Shown piece after piece: positions 15,589-24,839 of a stretch of DNA of 64,000 nucleotides. The notes under the pieces are model-generated. The model saw only the letters and a program-made list of their open reading frames with translations, was not told the DNA's origin and did not search any database. Location of the stretch: the NCBI RefSeq assembly GCF_008271465.1, contig NZ_VMDU01000004.1, positions 186,001 through 250,000 on the forward strand. Direction: 5' to 3'. Every line of letters starts with the position of its first letter. The first letter of the stretch is position 1. The translations under genes were made by a program, and so were the position numbers. The DNA comes from Tabrizicola flagellatus. Lineage in GTDB: Bacteria > Pseudomonadota > Alphaproteobacteria > Rhodobacterales > Rhodobacteraceae.

Positions 15589-17067
15589 TTACCACCATTT
15601 TTCCGGCTTGGCCACAAAGCCCGCCCGCGATTCCAACACATGTGCGTAATTCAGCAACTGCGCTTCCTCCCAGGGGCGGCCGATCAGCTGCAAGCCCAGC
15701 GGCAGGCCCTGCGTGTCCAGACCGACCGGCACCGCCACGCCTGGAAGCCCCGCAAGGTTCACCGTGACGGTAAAGACATCGTTCAGATACATCTGCACCG
15801 GATCGGCATCCGCCATCTCGCCCAGACCGAAGGCCGCGGATGGCGTGGCCGGGGTCAGGATCGCGTCCACCCCCTCGGCAAACACCGTCTCGAAATCGCG
15901 CTTGATGAGGGCGCGGACCTTGCGCGCGCGGTTGTAATAGGCGTCGTAGAACCCGGCCGACAGCACATAGGTGCCAACCATCACCCGGCGCTGCACCTCG
16001 GGGCCGAAGCCCTCGGCCCGGGTCTTTTCGTACATCTCTGTGACGCCGTCGCCGGCCGCCAGCTTCGCCCGGTGGCCATAGCGCACCCCGTCATAGCGGG
16101 CGAGGTTCGATGACGCCTCGGCCGGCGCGATCACATAGTAAGCGGGCAGCGCGTATTTCGTGTGCGGCAGGCTGATGTCGCGCACCTCGGCGCCCGCGTC
16201 CCGCATCATCTCGATGCCGCGCGCCCACAGCGCCTCGATCTCCGCCGGCATGCCGTCCATCCGGTATTCCTTCGGGATCCCGATGACCTTGCCGCGGATG
16301 TCCCCGGTCAGCGCCGCCTCGAAATCCGGCACCGGAATGTCGGCGCTGGTCGAATCCTTCGGGTCGTGCCCCGCCATCGCCTGCAACATGATCGCCGCAT
16401 CGCGCACCGATTTCGTCATCGGCCCGGCCTGATCCAGCGACGAGGCAAAGGCCACGATCCCCCAGCGGCTGACCCGCCCGTAGGTCGGCTTGATCCCGAC
16501 GATCCCGGTGAAGGCCGCAGGCTGCCGGATCGACCCGCCCGTGTCGGTCCCCGTGGCGCCCAGACACAGGTCCGCCGCCACCGCCGCCGCCGAGCCGCCC
16601 GAGGATCCGCCCGGCGTCAGCAGCCGATCATCCACCTTCCACGGGTTCACCGCATTGCCATAGCAGCTCGTCTCGTTGCTGGAGCCCATGGCGAATTCGT
16701 CCATGTTCAGCTTGCCCAGCATCACCGCGCCGGCCTCGAACAGCTTCGACGTGACCGTGGATTCATACTCGGGCCGGAACCCCTTCAGGATGTTGGACGC
16801 CGCCTGGCTCGGCACGCCCTTCGTGCAGAACAGGTCCTTGATCCCCAGCGGAATCCCGCACATCGAGGGCGCATCTCCCGCCTTCAGCCGCGCATCCGCC
16901 GCCCGCGCCTGTTCCAGCGCGATCTCGGGCGTCTTGTGGACGAAGGCGTTCAGCCCGTCGCCCGCGTCGATCGCCGTCAGGCAGGCCATGGTCAGATCGA
17001 CCGCCGAGATCTCGCCCTTGCGCAGCGCATCCCGCGCCGCCGCGATGGTCCAGCTGTTCGCGCTCAT
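15589..17067 (-). CDS. gatA: Asp-tRNA(Asn)/Glu-tRNA(Gln) amidotransferase subunit A
   Basis: Glutamine-hydrolysing subunit of GatCAB, which converts misacylated Glu-tRNA(Gln) or Asp-tRNA(Asn) to the correct amide form. The 492-residue protein contains the amidase-signature triad: K77 (PLGIKDLF), cis-Ser S155 ([13 protein letters not shown]) and nucleophile S179 ([14 protein letters not shown]). Full family length. It overlaps gatC by 4 nt (ATGA), so the two are translationally coupled. No gatB is in the window. The downstream lipoprotein gene starts 31 bp after its stop. Confidence 0.96.
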   Translation of the reverse strand: MSANSWTIAAARDALRKGEISAVDLTMACLTAIDAGDGLNAFVHKTPEIALEQARAADARLKAGDAPSMCGIPLGIKDLFCTKGVPSQAASNILKGFRPEYESTVTSKLFEAGAVMLGKLNMDEFAMGSSNETSCYGNAVNPWKVDDRLLTPGGSSGGSAAAVAADLCLGATGTDTGGSIRQPAAFTGIVGIKPTYGRVSRWGIVAFASSLDQAGPMTKSVRDAAIMLQAMAGHDPKDSTSADIPVPDFEAALTGDIRGKVIGIPKEYRMDGMPAEIEALWARGIEMMRDAGAEVRDISLPHTKYALPAYYVIAPAEASSNLARYDGVRYGHRAKLAAGDGVTEMYEKTRAEGFGPEVQRRVMVGTYVLSAGFYDAYYNRARKVRALIKRDFETVFAEGVDAILTPATPSAAFGLGEMADADPVQMYLNDVFTVTVNLAGLPGVAVPVGLDTQGLPLGLQLIGRPWEEAQLLNYAHVLESRAGFVAKPEKWW

Positions 17068-17351
17068 TCCACCACCTTCGGCACCGCAAAGAACCCCTCG
17101 CGCGCGTCCGGCGCGTTCTTCAGCACCTGCGCCTGGATATTGCCGTCCGTCACCACGTCCGGCCGCCGCTTCAGCCGCATCGGCGTCACGCTGACCATCG
17201 GCTCGACCCCGGTCACGTCCACCTCGTTCAGCTGCTCCATGAAGCCCAGGATGCCGGACAGCTTCTCCGCCAGCGCGGGCAGATCGCCTTCCTCCACCCG
17301 GATGCGCGCCAGCTTGGCCACCTTGCGCGCGGTGTCGATATCAATGGCCAT
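17064..17351 (-). CDS. gatC: Asp-tRNA(Asn)/Glu-tRNA(Gln) amidotransferase subunit C
   Basis: Small subunit (95 residues) that stabilises GatA in the GatCAB complex. The N-terminus [20 protein letters not shown] and the segment [25 protein letters not shown] are diagnostic for GatC. The ATG is 28 bp from the preceding ceramidase-like stop on the same strand, preceded by a GGAGGGGC ribosome-binding site. Confidence 0.96.
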   Translation of the reverse strand: MAIDIDTARKVAKLARIRVEEGDLPALAEKLSGILGFMEQLNEVDVTGVEPMVSVTPMRLKRRPDVVTDGNIQAQVLKNAPDAREGFFAVPKVVE

Positions 17352-17378
17352 GGGGCCCCTCCAACGGTTTGGCCCCGT

Positions 17379-18050
17379 TTAGCCGGGGGGCTGGCCCTTC
17401 GCAAGCATGTGACGCCGATAGACCTCGATCATCCAGCCCAGCATCAGCGCGTTCAGAAGATGCCACAGGAAATGCGTGCCCAGCGGCAGGGCCGCGCAGA
17501 CCGGCCCGTCCAGCGTGCGGAAGGTCAGGCTGGCGACCAGGATCGCCGCCCCCAGCGCCAGCCCCCGCCCCGTCCTTCTCCCCGTCCCGGGCGCCACCCG
17601 ACCCACGGCCCAGGCATAGGCCAGGATCAGGGGCGGGATCGGCGCATAGGCGGCGGACGATCCCAGCGGCAACAGCGCCCCGAGCACCGCCCCGGCGCCC
17701 GCGGCATAGGGCAGGAACCCGGCCACCGCGATCCAGGGCCACCAGCCGCGCCGGCCCAAGAGGTCGCGGGTCGCCGCATACAGGTAAAGCAGGATGAAGC
17801 CCAGAATCGGCAGCACGTCCATCAGCGCGGTCAGGCGGTTGGCATGGGTGTGGAACAGCCACGACCCCAGCCCGATCACCCCCAGCACCCCGCACATCGC
17901 CCGCGCCAGCGGCAACCCCGCCGTCCGCCGCCACATGATCAGGGCCGCGACCAGGAAGGCCACGTTCGTCAGCGCGTTCACCGGCTCGGCCCAGTAGGCG
18001 GCCGAGGTCCGCTCGCAGTAGGCGTCGATGGGCTGGAACATGGTTGTCAT
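17379..18050 (-). CDS. Ceramidase-family integral membrane protein
   Basis: The 223-residue protein has about seven hydrophobic segments, and its N-terminal region (IDAYCERTSAAYWAEPVNAL then TNVAFLVAALIMW) matches the alkaline ceramidase (aPHC/CREST) family. Conserved residues include the histidine in GSWLFHTHANRLTALMDVLP (about residues 62-80) and C-terminal HFLWHLLNALMLGWM, whose histidines would bind zinc. Substrate is unknown; many alphaproteobacteria make sphingolipid-like or other amide lipids. It is divergent from the UPF0173 hydrolase gene (68 bp between starts) and upstream of gatC on the same strand. Confidence 0.8.
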   Translation of the reverse strand: MTTMFQPIDAYCERTSAAYWAEPVNALTNVAFLVAALIMWRRTAGLPLARAMCGVLGVIGLGSWLFHTHANRLTALMDVLPILGFILLYLYAATRDLLGRRGWWPWIAVAGFLPYAAGAGAVLGALLPLGSSAAYAPIPPLILAYAWAVGRVAPGTGRRTGRGLALGAAILVASLTFRTLDGPVCAALPLGTHFLWHLLNALMLGWMIEVYRRHMLAKGQPPG

Positions 18051-18118
18051 CTCTCCGTCAGCCCTAGATGGTAGCGCCGGTCGGGATCGTCATCCCGAAA
18101 GACCAGAAGGAGAGACCC

Positions 18119-18817
18119 ATGCAGATCACCTGGCTCGGCCATTCAGGCTTCCGCATCGAGATCGAAGAGGCCGTCCTGCTGATCGACCCCTGGCTTACCG
18201 GCAACCCGGTTTTCCCCGCCGGAAAGGAGGACGAGGCCGTCGCCGGGACCACCCATATCCTCTTGACCCACGCCCATGGCGACCACGCCTCCGACGCCGC
18301 ACGGCTGGCGCGCAAGCTGGGGGTCAAGGTCCATTGCATCCACGAGGTCTCGGAATGGCTGAACGCCCAGGGCGGCGTCGAAACCGTGGGCTTCGGCAAA
18401 GGCGGCACGCTGATGCTGAACGGCGCGAAGGTGACGATGGTCCACGCCGTCCACTCCGCCTCGATCGACTTTGCCGGCAAGGGCCTTCTGCCCGCGGGCT
18501 CGGCCGCCGGGTTCATGATCGCAGGCGAAGGCCACACGATCTATGTCTCGGGCGATACCGACATCATGGCCGACATGGCCTGGATGGCCGAATACCACCA
18601 GCCCGACATCGGCATCCTGTCCTGCGGCGGGCACTACACGATGGACATGGAGCGCGCCGCCTGGGCCGCGCGCAAGTATTTCAACTTCCGCTGGGTGATC
18701 CCCTGCCACTACAAGACCTTCCCGATCCTCGCCCAGGATGCCTCTGCGCTGCGGGCGGGGCTGCCCCCGGGGATCGAGGTGATCGAACACGATGTGCTGG
18801 ACCCGATCGCATTCTGA
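18119..18817 (+). CDS. UPF0173 metal-dependent hydrolase (metallo-beta-lactamase fold)
   Basis: A 232-residue cytosolic protein with the metallo-beta-lactamase HxHxDH motif THAHGDH (about residues 58-64), the N-terminal MQITWLGHSGFRIE and SGDTDIMADMAW typical of the UPF0173/YtkL group. Substrate is not established. ATG at 18119 has AGAAGGAGAG just upstream; the 17-residue extension from 18068 is not conserved. It is divergent from the ceramidase-like gene. The 88-bp convergent gap to tadA holds nothing recognisable. Confidence 0.9.
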   Translation: MQITWLGHSGFRIEIEEAVLLIDPWLTGNPVFPAGKEDEAVAGTTHILLTHAHGDHASDAARLARKLGVKVHCIHEVSEWLNAQGGVETVGFGKGGTLMLNGAKVTMVHAVHSASIDFAGKGLLPAGSAAGFMIAGEGHTIYVSGDTDIMADMAWMAEYHQPDIGILSCGGHYTMDMERAAWAARKYFNFRWVIPCHYKTFPILAQDASALRAGLPPGIEVIEHDVLDPIAF

Positions 18818-18905
18818 GCCGGCGGTCCCGACATGGTTTACGGATGCCTGACGTACGCACCCATGTCTTTGCAATCATTTCGGTTTGCCGGAGTGTCCAG
18901 CGTGG

Positions 18906-19373
18906 TCACTGACCGCGCCGTCCGGCAAAGAACCCCTTCAGCAGCGCCTCGGCCTCCGCCGCCCCGATCCCGTCATAGACTTCGGGGACGTGGTGGCACT
19001 GGGGATGGCTGAACACCCGCGCCCCTACCGCCACGCCCCCAGACTTCGGGTCCGCCGCCCCGTAGTACAGCCGCCCCACCCGGGCCGCACTGATCGCGGC
19101 GGCACACATCGGACAGGGTTCCAACGAGACATAGAGATCGCAGCCGACCAGCCTTTCCGAGCCCAGCACCCCGCAGGCCGCGCGGATCGCCAGCATCTCC
19201 GCATGGGCGGTGGGATCGGCCAGTTCCCGCGTCCGGTTTCCCGCCCGCGCCACCACCGCCCCGTCCCGCACCACAACCGCACCCACCGGCACCTCGCCCC
19301 TGGCCGCAGCCGCCCGCGCCTCCTCCAGTGCCAGGTCCATGAACGACCGGAACCCTTCGCGTTGCTCTTTCAT
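18906..19373 (-). CDS. tadA: tRNA-specific adenosine deaminase
   Basis: Zinc enzyme converting A34 to inosine in tRNA-Arg(ACG). In the 155-residue protein the zinc and catalytic residues are H57 and E59 (TAHAEM) and C87/C90 (EPCPMCAAA). Length and motifs match TadA. The annotated ATG (19371-19373) lies inside a dispersed repeat (GGACAGATGAAA), so the first 11 residues may be repeat-derived; an internal ATG at 19338-19340 (FMDLALEEAR) is the alternative start. It is divergent from rluB across the repeat. Confidence 0.93.
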   Translation of the reverse strand: MKEQREGFRSFMDLALEEARAAAARGEVPVGAVVVRDGAVVARAGNRTRELADPTAHAEMLAIRAACGVLGSERLVGCDLYVSLEPCPMCAAAISAARVGRLYYGAADPKSGGVAVGARVFSHPQCHHVPEVYDGIGAAEAEALLKGFFAGRRGQ

Positions 19374-19425
19374 CTGTCCTCAAATATCCTCGGGGGTCCG
19401 GGGGTGGAAAACCCCCGGGGCTGGC
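19368..19425 (+). repeat. Dispersed repeat, copy 1, with GGGGG/CCCCC hairpin
   Basis: TTTCATCTGTCC is followed by CAAATATCCTCGGGGG, then a hairpin of CCGGGGGT and ACCCCCGG. It occupies nearly all of the tadA-rluB divergent region, and its first bases form the tadA start codon on the minus strand. Same core as the copies near 29.4, 29.5, 32.3, 34.3, 36.5, 39.8, 41.6 and 46.1 kb. Confidence 0.85.
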
Positions 19426-19450
19426 CACCCCGCGCCCAAGGATCACCGTG

Positions 19451-20485
19451 ATGGCGCCGAAAGACAAGCTGCCCCCCGCGAAGGACTCCCCCGAGGGCGA
19501 GCGCATCGCCAAGGTCCTGTCCCGCGCCGGCATCGCCTCGCGCCGCGAGGCCGAGCGGCTGATCGAACTGGGCGAGGTCAAGGTCAACGGCAAGGTCATC
19601 ACCTCGCCCGCCCTGAACGTCACCGCGAAGGACCGCATCACCGTCCGCGGGGAACCGGTCGGCCAGCCCGAACCGCCCCGCCTCTGGCTCTATTACAAGC
19701 CCGAGGGCCTCGTGACCTCGGCCGCCGACGAAAAGGGCCGCGACACCGTCTTCGACCACCTGCCCGAGAACATGCCCCGCGTCATGTCGATCGGCCGGCT
19801 CGACCTCAATTCCGAGGGCCTCCTGCTCCTGACGAACGACGGCGAACTCAAGCGGCGCCTCGAACTCCCCTCGACCGGCTGGCTGCGGAAATACCGGGTG
19901 CGGGTCAAGGGCAACCCCACCGACCCCGACCTCGAACCGCTGCGCAAGGGCGTGACCATCGACGGCGAGAAATTCCAGCCGATGGAGGTCAGGCTCGACC
20001 GCCACCAGGGCGCCAATGCCTGGCTGACGGTGGGCCTGCGCGAGGGCAAGAACCGCGAGATCCGCCGCGCGATGGCCCATATCGGCCTGACGGTGAACCG
20101 GCTGATCCGCATCTCCTACGGCCCCTTCCGCCTGAACGAGCTGAAGCCGGGCGAGGTCGAGGAGGTCAAGCCCCGCATCCTGCGCGACCAGCTCGGGCTG
20201 GGCGAAAGCAGTGCTCCGGCAAGGCCCGCGCGAAAGACGGCGGGCGGACCCGCGGCCAAGCCGGCTCCGAAGCCGGCCGCGCGCCCGGTCGCGAAACCCG
20301 CCGGTTCGACCGTCTCGGCAAAGCCGGCCAAGCCCCGGCTCAAGCCGGGCGAGGGCTTGCGCCAGTTGTCCGACGCCTGGGCCGAGGCGACCCGACCGTC
20401 GGCCCGCAAGAACAGCGACCGCGCAGAAGGCGGGCGCCCCCCTCGGCCCGGTGCCCAGCGCCCGGGCGGGCCTCGGAAGGGCTGA
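19451..20485 (+). CDS. rluB: 23S rRNA pseudouridine synthase, RluB/RsuA family
   Basis: The 344-residue protein has an N-terminal S4 RNA-binding domain (about 18-65, RIAKVLSRAGIASRREAERL) and a catalytic domain with D118 in GRLDLNSEGLLLLTNDG. The RluB-like KYRVRVKG and GKNREIRR motifs are present. It isomerises a uridine in 23S rRNA (E. coli RluB: U2605). A basic Ala/Pro/Lys-rich tail (about 245-344) extends beyond the fold, common in alphaproteobacterial homologues. ATG at 19451 directly follows GTG at 19448, which could also serve as start. Divergent from tadA. Confidence 0.9.
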   Translation: MAPKDKLPPAKDSPEGERIAKVLSRAGIASRREAERLIELGEVKVNGKVITSPALNVTAKDRITVRGEPVGQPEPPRLWLYYKPEGLVTSAADEKGRDTVFDHLPENMPRVMSIGRLDLNSEGLLLLTNDGELKRRLELPSTGWLRKYRVRVKGNPTDPDLEPLRKGVTIDGEKFQPMEVRLDRHQGANAWLTVGLREGKNREIRRAMAHIGLTVNRLIRISYGPFRLNELKPGEVEEVKPRILRDQLGLGESSAPARPARKTAGGPAAKPAPKPAARPVAKPAGSTVSAKPAKPRLKPGEGLRQLSDAWAEATRPSARKNSDRAEGGRPPRPGAQRPGGPRKG

Positions 20486-20520
20486 GCAGGCGGCTCCACA
20501 GGCCCGGCCTGGACGCTCCG

Positions 20521-20556
20521 TGCCGGGGGAGAAATCCTGCCGAATTCCCCCCGGCA
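20521..20556 (+). terminator. Hairpin downstream of rluB
   Basis: TGCCGGGGG (20521-20529) pairs with CCCCCGGCA (20548-20556) across an 18-nt loop. No T run follows, so termination is uncertain. It separates rluB from the next operon. Confidence 0.4.
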
Positions 20557-20620
20557 ATGCTGGCAAGGCATCGACTCCTCGGCTAATGTCGAAGCGGTCG
20601 CAATGGCAGGAGGTCACGCA

Positions 20621-20704
20621 ATGTCGGGAACCGGGCTCCGGAACCTCTCGCTGGTCCTTCTGGTGTTGCTTGTGGCCTACGTCGCCTGGTCCGGGGGCGC
20701 GTGA
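20621..20704 (+). CDS. 27-residue single-span membrane peptide
   Basis: ATG at 20621 is preceded by a consensus AGGAGG (20608-20613) at 7-nt spacing, one of the best ribosome-binding sites in the window. The peptide reads MSGTGLRNLSLVLLVLLVAY, then VAWSGGA; residues about 8-23 form one membrane helix. Its TGA (20702-20704) overlaps the ATG of the XpaC-like gene (TGATG), so the XpaC-like protein is probably translationally coupled to it. No similar protein is recognised. It may be a true small membrane component or a coupling leader. Confidence 0.6.
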   Translation: MSGTGLRNLSLVLLVLLVAYVAWSGGA

Positions 20705-21567
20705 TGGCCGAACGCTACGGCGGCAAGTATTCGCCCCAGTCCAACCGTCCTCCGGTTCAGCCCCCTGCCCCCGCCGACATCCGGCCCAGGGGCGGCTGGC
20801 GTACCTCCGTCCTGTTCCTGACCGCCTTCCTGTTCCTGTTTCCCGCCTTCGGCGACGGCCCGCGCGAGATGCTGATGGGCCTTGCCGCCGGCGGCCTCCT
20901 GATCCTTTCCGCCTGGCTCACGCGCGAGGGGCAAAGGGCCGAGGCTGCCTACGACGCCCGCAGGATCGCCCGCCGTCCGGCCTTGCCGCGCAAGCTGGTC
21001 GGAGCGGTGCTGACCGGGGCGGCTTTGCTTGTCGGCGGGCTGATCGCGGACCACGGGGTCGTCTATCCGCTGCTCTTCGCGCTTGTGGGCGCCGGCCTGC
21101 ATCTGGGGGCCTTCGGGCTGGACCCGATGGCCGACAAGGGGATGGAAGGGATCGACGCCTTCCAGACCGGGCGGGTTGCAAAGGCGGTGGAGGAGGGCGA
21201 GGCCCATCTCGCCGCCATGCGCGACGCCATCCTGCGCGCCGGCGACCGGGCTCTGGAGCGGCGGGTGGACCAGTTCGCCGCGACCGCACGCGGCCTGTTC
21301 CGCACCATCGAATCCGACCCGGGCGACCTGACGGCCGCACGCAAGTACCTGTCGGTCTATCTGATGGGCGCGCGGGACGCGACGGTGAAGTTCGCCGACC
21401 ATTACGCGCGCAGCCGCGATGCCGCAGCTCGCACGGATTACGAGACGCTCTTGTCCGATCTCGAAACGACCTTCGCAGAAAAGTCGAAGACCTTCCTTAC
21501 GAACAGTCGCAGCGACCTGGACGTCGAGATCGCCGTCCTGCGCGACCGACTCAAGCTTGACCATTGA
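20704..21567 (+). CDS. XpaC-like membrane protein (5-bromo-4-chloroindolyl phosphate hydrolysis family)
   Basis: The 287-residue protein has a polar proline-rich N-terminus, two or three hydrophobic segments between about residues 34 and 130, and a cytosolic helical C-terminal half (LMGARDATVKFADHYARSRD, ETLLSDLETTFAEKSKTFL) typical of XpaC. XpaC proteins are found next to TelA proteins in many bacteria; biochemical activity is poorly defined. ATG at 20704 overlaps the stop of the 27-residue peptide. The telA gene starts 18 bp downstream in the same operon. Confidence 0.82.
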   Translation: MAERYGGKYSPQSNRPPVQPPAPADIRPRGGWRTSVLFLTAFLFLFPAFGDGPREMLMGLAAGGLLILSAWLTREGQRAEAAYDARRIARRPALPRKLVGAVLTGAALLVGGLIADHGVVYPLLFALVGAGLHLGAFGLDPMADKGMEGIDAFQTGRVAKAVEEGEAHLAAMRDAILRAGDRALERRVDQFAATARGLFRTIESDPGDLTAARKYLSVYLMGARDATVKFADHYARSRDAAARTDYETLLSDLETTFAEKSKTFLTNSRSDLDVEIAVLRDRLKLDH

Positions 21568-21585
21568 CCTGAAGGGAAAAATCCG

Positions 21586-22758
21586 ATGTCCGAATCCGTC
21601 CAAGCCAATGCCCAGGCCCTTCTGACCGAGGTCGAGAAGGTCAGCGCCGTCATCCTGCCCGAACCCATGGCCGAGGTCGTGCCGCTGGAAGAGGCCCCCG
21701 CGCCCCAGGCCGAAGCGATCCGCAAGCGCATGGCCGAGGTGGACCTGACCAGCACGCAGTCGATCATCTCCTTCGGCTCCTCGGCCCAGGCCGAGCTTCA
21801 GGTCATCAGCCAGGCGATGTTGCAGGATGTAAAGAACAAGGATGTGGGCCCTGCGGGCGACTCCCTGCGCAAGATCGTGACCACGATCCGCGGCTTCGCC
21901 GCCGAGGAGCTGGACCTGCGCCGCGAGGCCAGCTGGTGGGAACGCCTGCTGGGCCGCGCCGCGCCCTTCGCCGAATTCGTCGCGAAGTACGAGGAAGTCC
22001 AGGGCCAGATCGACCGGATCACCAGCGAGCTCCTGACCCACGAGCATACCCTGCTCAAGGATATCAAGAGCCTGGATTTGCTGTATGAAAAGACGCTGGG
22101 CTTCTACAACGAGCTTGCGCTTTACATCGCGGCCGGCGAGGCCAAGCTGGCCGAGACCGACACGGTCACGATCCCGGCGAAAGAGGCCGAGGTCGCCGCC
22201 GCGCCCGAGGCCGACAAGGTGATGAAGGCGCAGGAACTGCGCGACCTGCGCGCCGCGCGCGACGATCTGGAACGGCGGGTGCATGACCTGCGGCTGACGC
22301 GGCAGGTGACGATGCAGTCCTTGCCCTCGATCCGGCTGGTGCAGGAAAATGACAAGTCGCTGGTCACCAAGATCAACTCGACGCTGGTGAACACGGTGCC
22401 CCTGTGGGAAACCCAGCTGGCCCAGGCGGTGACGATCCAGCGCTCCAAGGAGGCAGCCGAGGCGGTGCGCGACGCCAACGACCTGACCAACGAACTCCTG
22501 AAGTCGAACGCCGAGAACCTGCAACAGGCCAACAAGGTCGTGCGCGAGGAGATGGAGCGTGGTGTCTTCGACATCGAGACGGTCCGCGAGGCCAATGCGA
22601 CGCTGATCGCCACGATCAACGAAAGCCTGGCCATTGCCGACGAAGGCAAGGCGCGGCGCGCGGCGGCCGAGGCCGAACTGGTGAGGATGGAGGCGGAACT
22701 GCGCGACACCCTGGCGGCGGCGAAGGCGCGTCAGTCCGCCCCGCAGGCTTCGGCCTGA
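21586..22758 (+). CDS. telA: Toxic anion resistance protein, TelA/KlaA family
   Basis: Cytosolic, largely helical protein of 390 residues with the TelA hallmarks WWERLLGRAAPFAEFVAKYE (about 125-144), LDLLYEKTLGFYNELALYIAAG and MQSLPSIRLVQENDKSLVTK. Founding members were linked to tellurite resistance on plasmids, while chromosomal homologues act in envelope stress. The operon context with XpaC-like and SPFH proteins supports a membrane-stress role, which is inference. AAGGGAAAAATCCG precedes the ATG. Confidence 0.9.
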   Translation: MSESVQANAQALLTEVEKVSAVILPEPMAEVVPLEEAPAPQAEAIRKRMAEVDLTSTQSIISFGSSAQAELQVISQAMLQDVKNKDVGPAGDSLRKIVTTIRGFAAEELDLRREASWWERLLGRAAPFAEFVAKYEEVQGQIDRITSELLTHEHTLLKDIKSLDLLYEKTLGFYNELALYIAAGEAKLAETDTVTIPAKEAEVAAAPEADKVMKAQELRDLRAARDDLERRVHDLRLTRQVTMQSLPSIRLVQENDKSLVTKINSTLVNTVPLWETQLAQAVTIQRSKEAAEAVRDANDLTNELLKSNAENLQQANKVVREEMERGVFDIETVREANATLIATINESLAIADEGKARRAAAEAELVRMEAELRDTLAAAKARQSAPQASA

Positions 22759-22774
22759 GGCCCGGCGCGACGGC

Positions 22775-23713
22775 ATGGCACGCGGAAGGACAGCCAGATC
22801 GCTCTTGACCGGCGCTGCGTGCCTTGCCCTGTCGGGCTGCATTGCCTCGGCGCCCGGCACCGGCACCGCGCCGCCGGTGCCGGAACCCCCGGCGCAACCG
22901 CTTCCCCCCACGCCGAAAAGTGCCGCCGCCATCGCCTATTTCGCCCAGGTGCAGCAATCGCTCCTGTCCCAGGGCATGATGCGGACCGATCCCGGCACCG
23001 ACATCCCCTTCACCGACCGGTTGCTGGCCGAGAACTTCATGCGCATCGCGCTCTTCGACGAATACCGCCGTGACGCGGGCGGCTTCGTGCGGGCGGAAAC
23101 CGAAAGCAGCCTGCGCCGCTGGGAAATCCCGATCCGGATCGGCCTGCGCTTCGGCGCTACGGTTCCGCCCGAACGACAGGCCACCGACCGGGCGCGCGTC
23201 GCCAGTTTCGCCGCGCGCCTGTCGCGGATCACCGGCCATCCGATCTCGATCGACGACCGCGCGCCGAACTTCCTGATCCACTTCGTCTCGGAAGACGAAC
23301 GCGAGGCGCTGGGGCCCGTGATCCGCGCCGCCCTCCCGGGGCTCGGCCCGGCCGAGGTCGCCGGAATCACCGCCATGCCGCGCTCCACCTACTGCCTCGT
23401 CTATGCGCTGGCCGACAGCCGGACGGGCGCCTATACCCGCGCCTTCGCGGTGATCCGCGCCGAACATCCCGACCTGTTGCGCCTCTCCTGCCTGCACGAG
23501 GAACTGACGCAAGGCCTTGGACTGCCGAACGATTCCCCCCGCGCGCGGCCCTCGATCTTCAACGACGACGAGGAATTCGCGCTCTTGACCGATCACGACG
23601 AGCTTCTCCTGCGCATCCTCTACAGCCCCGAGCTTCGCCCCGGCATGTCAGCGGCCGAGGCCCGCCCCATCGTCAATTCCCTTGCGCGCCGGCTGACCGG
23701 CGGCGACAGTTGA
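22775..23713 (+). CDS. DUF2927 domain lipoprotein
   Basis: The 312-residue precursor has a lipobox LSGC with C22 as the lipidation site, then a proline-rich stretch and the DUF2927 domain (about 75-280). Recognisable segments are RWEIPIRIGLRFGATVP, NFLIHFVSEDEREALG and LSCLHEELTQGLGLPNDS. The HEELTQGLGL segment looks like the helix of a metallopeptidase (HExxxxxLG), typical for DUF2927, so zinc-dependent proteolysis is possible but unproven. It is co-directional within the telA operon (16 bp after telA). Confidence 0.85.
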   Translation: MARGRTARSLLTGAACLALSGCIASAPGTGTAPPVPEPPAQPLPPTPKSAAAIAYFAQVQQSLLSQGMMRTDPGTDIPFTDRLLAENFMRIALFDEYRRDAGGFVRAETESSLRRWEIPIRIGLRFGATVPPERQATDRARVASFAARLSRITGHPISIDDRAPNFLIHFVSEDEREALGPVIRAALPGLGPAEVAGITAMPRSTYCLVYALADSRTGAYTRAFAVIRAEHPDLLRLSCLHEELTQGLGLPNDSPRARPSIFNDDEEFALLTDHDELLLRILYSPELRPGMSAAEARPIVNSLARRLTGGDS

Positions 23714-23732
23714 TCCAGAAACGGAGGGTCCC

Positions 23733-24833
23733 ATGGTCTTCGATTTCCTCAAGGGCGAATTCATCGACGTCATCTCCTGGCTGGATGACACGCGCGACAC
23801 GATGGTCTGGCGGTTCGACCGGCGCGGCCAGGCGATCAAGTATGGCGCCAAGCTCACGGTGCGCGAAGGCCAGGCGGCGGTCTTCATCCACGAAGGCCAG
23901 CTGGCCGACGTGTTCGGCCCCGGCCTCTACATGCTGGAAACCAACAACCTGCCGATCCTGACCACGCTCCAGCACTGGGACCACGGCTTCCAGTCGCCCT
24001 TCAAGTCCGAGATCTATTTCGTCAACACCACGCGCTTCTACGACCTGAAATGGGGCACCAAGAACCCGATCATGGCGCGCGACCCCGAATTCGGCCCGGT
24101 GCGGCTCCGCGCCTTCGGCACCTATTCGATGCGCGTGACCGACCCCGGCAAATTCATGACCGAGATCGTGGGCACGGACGGCGAGTTCACCGCCGACGAG
24201 ATCAGCTTCCAGATCCGCAACGTGATCGTGCAGGAGGCGTCGCAGGTGCTGGCCAAGTCCGGCATCCCGGTCCTCGACATGGCGGCGAACCTGAAGGACC
24301 TCGGCAAGATCATCGCCAATGCGATCGCCCCGCAGGTCGGCGAATACGGGTTGTCGATCCCGGAATTCTACATCGAGAACATCAGCCTGCCGGAAGAGGT
24401 GGAAAAGGCGCTGGACAAGCGCACCTCGATGGGCGTGGTGGGCGACCTGAACCGCTACATGCAGTTCAACGCGGCCGAAAGCATGTCGCAGCCGGGCAGC
24501 GCCATGGGCTCGGCCATGGGCGCCGGGATGGGCATGGGCATGGGCGCCGAAATGGCCAGGAACATGGGGCCCTGGGGCGCCCAGCCCGGCGCGGCCGCCG
24601 CACCGCCGCCTCCGCCCCCGCCGCCGCCCGCGGGCAAGCAATGGCATCTGGCGGTCGATGGCGCGACCTCAGGCCCCTTCGGCGAAGGCGACCTCGCGCG
24701 CATGGCTTCCGAGGGTCGGCTTGGCCGCGCGACCATGGTCTGGACCCCCGGCCAGGACGGCTGGAAGATGGCCGCCGAGACCGAGCTTGCCCGCCTTCTG
24801 GACCAGGTGCCGCCCCCGCCGCCGAAACCCTGA
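23733..24833 (+). CDS. SPFH domain protein with C-terminal GYF-like domain
   Basis: The 366-residue protein starts with an SPFH (band-7/YdjI-type) domain (about 1-240: EGQAAVFIHEGQLADVFGPG, then LKWGTKNPIMARDPEFGPVR). A Gly/Met/Ala hinge (about 255-280) and a polyproline run (about 290-299) follow, and a GYF_2-type domain ends it (about 301-356, GKQWHLAVDGATSGPFGEGD, then MVWTPGQDGWKMA). YdjI-like SPFH proteins assemble into large membrane-associated scaffolds, and GYF domains bind proline-rich peptides. The polyproline run next to a GYF domain could allow self-association. It is probably co-transcribed with the zinc-ribbon gene 6 bp downstream. Confidence 0.88.
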   Translation: MVFDFLKGEFIDVISWLDDTRDTMVWRFDRRGQAIKYGAKLTVREGQAAVFIHEGQLADVFGPGLYMLETNNLPILTTLQHWDHGFQSPFKSEIYFVNTTRFYDLKWGTKNPIMARDPEFGPVRLRAFGTYSMRVTDPGKFMTEIVGTDGEFTADEISFQIRNVIVQEASQVLAKSGIPVLDMAANLKDLGKIIANAIAPQVGEYGLSIPEFYIENISLPEEVEKALDKRTSMGVVGDLNRYMQFNAAESMSQPGSAMGSAMGAGMGMGMGAEMARNMGPWGAQPGAAAAPPPPPPPPPAGKQWHLAVDGATSGPFGEGDLARMASEGRLGRATMVWTPGQDGWKMAAETELARLLDQVPPPPPKP

Positions 24834-24839
24834 TTTCCC

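Noticed and set aside
20677-22932. A 751-codon minus-strand open frame opposite the XpaC-like and TelA-like genes
   Set aside because: Shadow of the plus-strand operon, whose members have good ribosome-binding sites and family motifs.
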